Part shown: piece by piece, positions 6,256-10,725 of the stretch
How positions within the stretch are numbered: position 1 is the first letter of the stretch
How the letters are laid out: every line of letters starts with the position of its first letter
Assembly (NCBI GenBank): GCA_002746425.1
Contig: NVXB01000032.1
Coordinates: forward strand, 782-11,506
From: Hyphomicrobiales bacterium
Lineage (GTDB): Bacteria > Pseudomonadota > Alphaproteobacteria > Rhizobiales > GCA-2746425
Length of the DNA stretch: 10,725 nucleotides
Direction of reading: 5' to 3'
Made by a program: the position numbers and the translations under genes
Notes under the pieces: generated by a model
Seen by the model: only the letters and a program-made list of their open reading frames with translations
Databases searched by the model: none
What the model was told of the DNA's origin: nothing

Positions 6256-6891
6256 ATGACAGCAGAATCTGCAACGACCGATGCAGAACCCAGTACAGAT
6301 GCCAGTGTGGCCGTATGTGCTGAGGATATATTGCGCGCCGATCTTTATGATTTTTTGGCGGCGTTTTTAGCACGTCCCCCATCCGGTGTTTTACTTACCC
6401 AAGCCATGTCCCTAGAGGGCGATGATAGCGACCTTGGTCGCGGCATTGCTGCTGTGGCGCGGCTGGCGAAATCTATTGCCGTTCCCGATGCGCAGCGCGA
6501 ATTCAATGCTTTGTTTATCGGTCTTGGTCGCGGCGAACTTATCCCTCATTGCAGTTACTATCTCACTGGTTTTCTTAATGAAAAACCATTGGCGCGGTTG
6601 CGCGGTGATATGAGTGAGCTGGGCATTGAGCGCGAGCAGGAAGTTTACGAGCCGGAAGATAGCATGGCCTCGCTGTGCGAAATGATGGCCGGTCTTATTC
6701 GTGGCCGTTTTGGCGATCCGTCGGATCTGGCCGCACAGAAAAAGTTTTTCGAAGCGCATCTGTCCCCATGGGCAGGGCACTTCTTTAAAGATCTTGAATC
6801 AGCTGAAACCTCGGTTCTCTACGCACCCATCGGCACAATTGGCCGGGTGTTTATGGGCATCGAGCAAGATGCGATTCGGATGGAGGGTTAA
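6256..6891 (+). CDS. TorD/DmsD-family molybdoenzyme maturation chaperone
   Basis: 211 residues, ATG 6256 with ggagagg 5 nt upstream. It is predicted all-alpha and carries the TorD-family landmarks: a helix near 23-40 (EDILRADLYDFLAAFLARPP), then REFNALFIGLGRGELIPHCS (81-100), the EPEDSMASLCEMM block (132-144, counterpart of the family's E-P-D-H motif) and FFEAHLSPWAGHFFKDLE (164-181). Proteins of this family bind the Tat signal or the apo-form of a molybdoenzyme and hold it until the cofactor is inserted. Here the client should be FdhA, encoded two genes downstream, possibly also the small Tat protein between them. It follows the DUF3306 gene by 108 bp, with no strong promoter seen in the gap. 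The His of the usual EPDH motif is Ser here (EPEDS), as occurs in FDH-linked branches. Confidence 0.85.
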   Translation: MTAESATTDAEPSTDASVAVCAEDILRADLYDFLAAFLARPPSGVLLTQAMSLEGDDSDLGRGIAAVARLAKSIAVPDAQREFNALFIGLGRGELIPHCSYYLTGFLNEKPLARLRGDMSELGIEREQEVYEPEDSMASLCEMMAGLIRGRFGDPSDLAAQKKFFEAHLSPWAGHFFKDLESAETSVLYAPIGTIGRVFMGIEQDAIRMEG

Positions 6892-6981
6892 AACCCTTTA
6901 ATGCCGATGCAAAGTTGACCGCTTTGTATCAACGGGAAGGGGATGACCACCCTTTTCGAATAGGAGGCCCTCATTTGGGCT

Positions 6982-7039
6982 TTCTTGACTGGGAGACCAT
7001 CGATTGGCCTTCTTGACTGGGAGACCATCAATTGATGGT
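6982..7039 (+). promoter_or_regulatory. Duplicated 28-bp unit ending in a palindrome, upstream of fdhX
   Basis: The 20-mer ttcttgactgggagaccatc occurs at 6982-7001 and again, perfectly, at 7010-7029 (period 28 bp). Each copy contains TTGACT, and each is followed by an attgg/attga segment. The second copy runs into a 16-bp perfect palindrome, accatcaattgatggt (7024-7039). The block ends 18 bp before the fdhX ATG and just before its ribosome site (gagaggag). A tandem operator, a duplicated -35 region or an RNA leader structure are all possible; no convincing -10 follows either TTGACT at 17 bp. Confidence 0.6.
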
Positions 7040-7056
7040 TATGAGAGGAGAGAAAT

Positions 7057-7248
7057 ATGAGCAAACAAGACAAGTCCACGAGTCGCAGGGATTTCCTGAA
7101 GCTTGCGGGCGCCGGTGCGCCTGTTGCTGCCATGGCTGTTGTCACTGGCGGAACCGAGGCTGTTGCTGCGCAAGCAGTTACAGATGCCGGTGAAGGTCTG
7201 CGCAAAACAGATCACGTGCTCAAATATCTGGAAACCGCACGTTTCTAA
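7057..7248 (+). CDS. fdhX: Formate dehydrogenase region Tat-target small protein
   Basis: 63 residues, ATG 7057 preceded by gagaggag. It begins MSKQDKSTSRRDFLKLAGAG with a twin-arginine motif at 10-11, a hydrophobic stretch (to about 36) and AVAAQA as a plausible signal-peptidase site, leaving a mature part of only about 25 residues ending in LRKTDHVLKYLETARF. This matches the family known as formate dehydrogenase region TAT target, a tiny protein regularly encoded between the TorD-like chaperone and FdhA. The mature part has no Cys or His pair for a metal centre. The name fdhX is used in some annotations for this family. Its role is not established; a structural subunit or assembly partner of the periplasmic FDH is plausible. 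Separated from fdhA by 126 bp with an inverted repeat. Confidence 0.88.
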   Translation: MSKQDKSTSRRDFLKLAGAGAPVAAMAVVTGGTEAVAAQAVTDAGEGLRKTDHVLKYLETARF

Positions 7249-7250
7249 AT

Positions 7251-7307
7251 AAGTCCGATGAATGCAGTGAACGGTTGCGTGACGCCCAGGATCTGCCAAT
7301 CGGACTT
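7251..7307 (+). repeat. Inverted repeat between fdhX and fdhA
   Basis: aagtccgat (7251-7259) is perfectly complementary to atcggactt (7299-7307), with a 39-nt loop, starting 2 nt after the fdhX stop codon. A smaller pairing, cgggc with gcccg, lies around 7343-7358, just before the fdhA ribosome site (ggagag, 7364-7369). Neither is followed by a U run, so they are not obvious terminators; they may affect mRNA processing or the relative yield of FdhX and FdhA (inference). Confidence 0.5.
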
Positions 7308-7374
7308 TCGGCTATCGAACTTTTGAGATGCCGAGATTTAACCGGGCTTTGCGGCCCGAATTTGGAGAGAAACT

Positions 7375-10266
7375 ATGCTTAGGAAAAAGACGAACGGGGT
7401 TGCGCGACGCTCCCGTGACGAGTCGATCCTATCCCGCGTAGCGTCCACATCGGTTGACCGCCGTGGATTTTTGCGTGGATCAGGCCTTGCCGTTGGCGGG
7501 CTGGCTGCATTGACAGCCACTGGGGGAACTGTTCGCAAGGCAGAAGCTGCCGGCGATGGCAAAGGTGATGTTAAAGTCATCAAATCCATCTGCACACACT
7601 GCTCGGTCGGTTGTACCGTGCTTGCGGAAGTAGACAATGGCGTTTGGGTTGGGCAAGAGCCCGGCTGGGATAGCCCATTCAACCTTGGTGCGCATTGCGC
7701 CAAAGGCGCGGCCGTACGTGAGCATGCTCATGGCGAACGCCGCCTTAAGTATCCAACCAAACTCGTTAATGGCGAGTGGGTACGCATCAGCTGGGATCAG
7801 GCGATCAATGAGATCGGCGACGGCATGATGAAAATGCGTGAAGAGAGCGGACCGGATTCGGTTTACTGGCTCGGTTCCGCGAAACACAGCAACGAGCAGG
7901 CTTATCTGTTCCGCAAATTTGCTGCCTATTGGGGCACAAATAACGTGGATCACCAGGCTCGTATTTGTCACTCAACCACAGTTGCCGGTGTAGCAAACAC
8001 CTGGGGCTATGGCGCGATGACCAATAGCTACAATGATATTCACAAATCCAAAGCCATCCTCATTATTGGCGGCAACCCGGCTGAAGCTCATCCGGTATCC
8101 TTGCTGCACATTTTGCGGGCCAAAGAGCAGAACAATGCACCGCTGATCGTTTGCGATCCGCGTTTCACTCGTACTGCCGCGCACGCTGATGAGCATGTTC
8201 GTTTCCGTCCAGGTTCCGATGTTGGTCTGATCTGGGGTCTTTTGTGGCACATTTTCGAAAATGGCTGGGAAGACAAGGAATTCATCCGCACACGTGTGTA
8301 CGGCATGGATCAAATCAGAGAAGAAGTTGCCAAATGGGATCCTGAGGAAACCGAGCGCGTAACTGGCGTTCCTGGTGCTCAGCTGCGCCGCGTTGCCCGC
8401 ACAATGGCCAATAACCGTCCTGGTACGGTCATTTGGTGCATGGGTGGCACGCAGCATACCAATGGTAACAACAACACCCGCGCTTATTGTATTCTCCAGC
8501 TTGCGCTGGGTAATATGGGCGTATCGGGTGGTGGTACCAACATCTTCCGCGGCCATGACAATGTGCAGGGCGCGACCGATCTTGGTGTTCTGTCCCATAC
8601 ATTGCCTGGTTATTACGGCATTTCCGCTGGCGCATGGGCACATTGGGCTCGTGTCTGGGGTGAAGATCCTGCCTGGCTCAAAGGTCAGTTTGCCACCACA
8701 AAAGGCGCTGACGGGAAAGAAAAATCCCTGCAATACCTGACCGGTATTCCGGTTAGTCGCTGGATCGATGGTGTTCTGGAAGACGTTGACAACATGGATC
8801 AGGACACAAATGTCCGGGCCATGGTGCTTTGGGGCCATGCGCCCAACTCCCAGACCCGTGGTGCAGAAATGAAAACGGCGATGGAAAAACTCGACATGCT
8901 TGTCGTGGTTGATCCGTATCCAACCGTTTCTGCTGTGCTTTCAGACCGTAAAGATGGCGTCTATCTGCTGCCAGCTTCGACACAGTTTGAAACCTATGGT
9001 TCCGTCACTGCATCCAATCGTTCCATCCAATGGCGCGACAAGGTGATTGATCCGGTTTTCGAAAGCCTGCCCGATCACACCATTATGGCGAAGTTTGCCA
9101 AGAAGTTCGGCTGGGCCGATCGCTTCTTCCGCAATATTGAGCTGAATGGCGACGAGCCTGTGATTGAAGATGTGACCCGCGAAATCAATGCGGGTATGTG
9201 GACTGTTGGTTATACTGGCCAATCCGCAGAACGCATCAAATTGCACATGGCCAATCAGCATACTTTTGACCGCACAACGCTTCAGGCGATTGGTGGCCCT
9301 GCTGATGGTGACTATTATGGCATGCCATGGCCTTGCTGGGGCACCGCCGATATGAAGCACCCTGGTACGCCAAACCTTTACGATCTGTCCAAACGGGTCA
9401 GTGAAGGTGGTTTGACTTTCCGCGCCCGCTTTGGTGTGGAACGTGATGGCACCAACCTTCTTGCAGAAGGCGTTTATTCTGTTGGTTCAGAAATTGAGGA
9501 TGGTTATCCTGAATTCACCATGGCGATGCTCAAAGAGCTTGGCTGGGATAGTGATCTGACAGCGGAAGAAACAGCGGCAATTGAAGCTGTGGCCGGTGAC
9601 AAGACCAACTGGAAAACCGATCTTTCGGGCGGTATCCAGCGTGTTGCCATCAAGCACGAATGTGCGCCATTTGGTAATGCCAAGGCCCGTGCTGTTGTGT
9701 GGACATTCCCGGATCCGGTGCCGTTGCATCGCGAGCCGCTCTACACCAACCGTCGCGATCTTGTGGAAGATTATCCGACCTACGAAGATCGGAAATTCTA
9801 CCGTCTGCCAACGCTTTATGCGTCGATCCAGAAGCAGGATTTCTCCAAGGAATACCCAATGATTCTCACATCCGGCCGTTTGGTCGAATATGAGGGTGGT
9901 GGTGATGAAAGCCGTTCAAACCCATGGCTGGCTGAACTTCAGCAAGACATGTTTGTTGAGATCAATCCGCGGGATGCCAATAACCTTGGCGTGCGTGATG
10001 GGACTCAGGTTTGGGTTGAAGGGCCTGAAGGCAGCAAAGTGAAAGTTATGGCAATGTTGACCGAGCGTGTTGGTTCCGGTGTGGCATTCATGCCTTTCCA
10101 CTTTGGTGGACATTTCCAGGGTAAAGACCTGCGATCCAAATATCCAAAGGGTGCCGATCCTTATGTGCTCGGCGAATCCAGTAACACTGCACAGACTTAC
10201 GGCTATGACTCGGTCACTCAAATGCAAGAGACCAAGGCAACGCTCTGTAAGATCTGGTCGGCATAA
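7375..10266 (+). CDS. fdhA: Formate dehydrogenase catalytic (alpha) subunit, periplasmic, Cys-type
   Basis: 963 residues, ATG 7375 with ggagag 5 nt upstream. It oxidises formate to CO2 at a Mo- or W-bis(pyranopterin guanine dinucleotide) centre. A Tat signal (SVDRRGFLRGSGLAVGG, Arg 29-30) follows a 26-residue N-region, so the enzyme faces the periplasm. The proximal 4Fe-4S site is C73-x2-C76-x3-C80-x27-C108, followed by the conserved Lys110. The metal ligand is Cys198 in QARICHSTTVAG with catalytic His199; no in-frame TGA replaces it, so no selenocysteine is needed. The conserved GGTQHTNGNNNTRA lies at 357-370. The C-terminal dinucleotide-binding domain (about 822-963) contains PMILTSGRLVEY and FMPFHFGGHF. 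Length and motifs match the Wolinella/Shewanella-type membrane-bound FDH rather than the cytoplasmic NAD-linked FdsA. It is followed after 14 bp by fdhB; a cytochrome b subunit is expected past the window. Confidence 0.97.
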   Translation: MLRKKTNGVARRSRDESILSRVASTSVDRRGFLRGSGLAVGGLAALTATGGTVRKAEAAGDGKGDVKVIKSICTHCSVGCTVLAEVDNGVWVGQEPGWDSPFNLGAHCAKGAAVREHAHGERRLKYPTKLVNGEWVRISWDQAINEIGDGMMKMREESGPDSVYWLGSAKHSNEQAYLFRKFAAYWGTNNVDHQARICHSTTVAGVANTWGYGAMTNSYNDIHKSKAILIIGGNPAEAHPVSLLHILRAKEQNNAPLIVCDPRFTRTAAHADEHVRFRPGSDVGLIWGLLWHIFENGWEDKEFIRTRVYGMDQIREEVAKWDPEETERVTGVPGAQLRRVARTMANNRPGTVIWCMGGTQHTNGNNNTRAYCILQLALGNMGVSGGGTNIFRGHDNVQGATDLGVLSHTLPGYYGISAGAWAHWARVWGEDPAWLKGQFATTKGADGKEKSLQYLTGIPVSRWIDGVLEDVDNMDQDTNVRAMVLWGHAPNSQTRGAEMKTAMEKLDMLVVVDPYPTVSAVLSDRKDGVYLLPASTQFETYGSVTASNRSIQWRDKVIDPVFESLPDHTIMAKFAKKFGWADRFFRNIELNGDEPVIEDVTREINAGMWTVGYTGQSAERIKLHMANQHTFDRTTLQAIGGPADGDYYGMPWPCWGTADMKHPGTPNLYDLSKRVSEGGLTFRARFGVERDGTNLLAEGVYSVGSEIEDGYPEFTMAMLKELGWDSDLTAEETAAIEAVAGDKTNWKTDLSGGIQRVAIKHECAPFGNAKARAVVWTFPDPVPLHREPLYTNRRDLVEDYPTYEDRKFYRLPTLYASIQKQDFSKEYPMILTSGRLVEYEGGGDESRSNPWLAELQQDMFVEINPRDANNLGVRDGTQVWVEGPEGSKVKVMAMLTERVGSGVAFMPFHFGGHFQGKDLRSKYPKGADPYVLGESSNTAQTYGYDSVTQMQETKATLCKIWSA

Positions 10267-10280
10267 AGGGAGGAAATAAT

Positions 10281-10725
10281 ATGGGATTAGGAGGAAAGGC
10301 TCGCGCCAAGTTCCTATGTGATGCGGAACGTTGCATTGAGTGCAACGCTTGTGTCACAGCCTGTAAGAATGAGCACGAGGTGCCTTGGGGCATCAATCGT
10401 CGCCGCGTTGTCACCATCGGTGATGGTGCACCCGGCGAGCGGTCGATCTCTGTGGCATGTATGCACTGCTCAGATGCTCCCTGCATGGCTGTTTGCCCTG
10501 TGGATTGCTTCTATCAGACCGATGACGGCATCGTTCTGCATTCCAAGGATCTGTGCATCGGTTGTGGTTATTGCTTCTATGCGTGTCCGTTTGGCGCGCC
10601 GCAATATCCGCAGGCTGGTAATTTTGGCTCCCGTGGCAAAATGGACAAATGTACATTCTGCGCCGGTGGACCGGAAGAAACCAACTCTATCGAAGAGTTC
10701 CAGAAATATGGACGCAACCGTATTG
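10281..10725 (+). CDS. fdhB: Formate dehydrogenase iron-sulfur (beta) subunit, truncated by the window edge
   Basis: 148 codons are present from ATG 10281, with gggagg 7 nt upstream, 14 bp after fdhA. It transfers electrons from the 4Fe-4S cluster of FdhA toward a membrane cytochrome b. The ligands fall in the four-cluster ferredoxin pattern of the FdnH/FdhB/DmsB family: C18-C21-C24-C28 (RCIECNACVTAC), C60-C63-C68-C72 (CMHCSDAPCMAVC), C92-C95-C98-C102 (CIGCGYCFYAC) and C124-C127 opening the pair completed beyond the edge. There is no signal peptide, as expected for a subunit that rides across the membrane with the Tat-targeted FdhA. Whether it has the C-terminal membrane anchor of E. coli FdnH cannot be seen. 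Confidence 0.96.
   Translation, partial: MGLGGKARAKFLCDAERCIECNACVTACKNEHEVPWGINRRRVVTIGDGAPGERSISVACMHCSDAPCMAVCPVDCFYQTDDGIVLHSKDLCIGCGYCFYACPFGAPQYPQAGNFGSRGKMDKCTFCAGGPEETNSIEEFQKYGRNRI

Noticed and set aside
6914..6954. Small hairpins (gttga/tcaac and aaggg/ccctt) after the torD stop as a terminator
   Set aside because: Stems are 5 bp with no proper U run, and the next genes read in the same direction, so termination is not supported.
2665..7039. Recurrent tcaattga palindromes at 2667-2674, 4811-4818 and 7028-7035 as a regulon site
   Set aside because: One spans a stop codon and one lies inside coding sequence of DUF3305, and the flanks differ; only the 7024-7039 copy has extended symmetry, so it is kept only there.
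7972..8838. Long minus-strand open frame (288 codons) inside fdhA
   Set aside because: It lies wholly antisense to a strongly conserved catalytic gene, has no ribosome site, and its composition is that expected from complementing fdhA codons.
1..10725. CRISPR array, tRNA, rRNA, insertion sequence or prophage signals
   Set aside because: No regularly spaced repeats, cloverleaf, transposase or phage-like genes were seen; the only repeats are those listed.

Overview
The window looks like an alphaproteobacterial chromosome fragment of moderate GC. This rests on three things: interspersed palindromes with a cggactTGAtccgg-type core, the gene set of the formate dehydrogenase locus (DUF3305, DUF3306, TorD-like chaperone, Tat-target small protein, Cys-type FDH), and the codon usage. 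I cannot name the genus; a marine or facultatively anaerobic Hyphomicrobiales-like host would fit, but that is inference.

Layout. Positions 1-1670 (minus strand) hold the N-terminal 556 codons of an autotransporter adhesin-like protein: signal peptide, passenger with tandem 26-residue repeats, and most of the outer-membrane beta-barrel; its C-terminus lies beyond the left edge. Positions 1671-2666 carry no gene I can support, but contain three successive palindromic intergenic elements (104, 127 and 123 bp). Positions 2667-4667 (minus) encode a 666-residue cytoplasmic polyferredoxin-like protein with four 4Fe-4S motifs and a CxxC...CxxC tail. A 131-bp divergent promoter region follows. From 4799 to the right edge all genes read rightward: a DUF3305 protein, a DUF3306 protein (coupled by a TTGA overlap), a TorD-family chaperone, a 63-residue Tat-signal protein (fdhX type), the catalytic subunit of a periplasmic molybdenum/tungsten formate dehydrogenase (fdhA, Cys at the metal site), and the first 148 codons of its four-cluster ferredoxin subunit (fdhB).

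How they work together. FdhA and FdhB should form the exported, quinone-linked formate oxidase FdhAB(C), with a cytochrome b subunit expected just past the right edge. The TorD-like protein probably guards FdhA before Tat export. The polyferredoxin, DUF3305 and DUF3306 proteins have no established role that I know of; their fixed position beside this type of FDH suggests a maturation, electron-delivery or sulfur/cofactor-loading module, and they are the best candidates here for undescribed biology. Regulatory structure is visible in the divergent promoter (TTGACT-16-TATAGT, with GATTAT-N9-ATAATC beside it) and upstream of fdhX (a duplicated 28-bp unit ending in a 16-bp palindrome).
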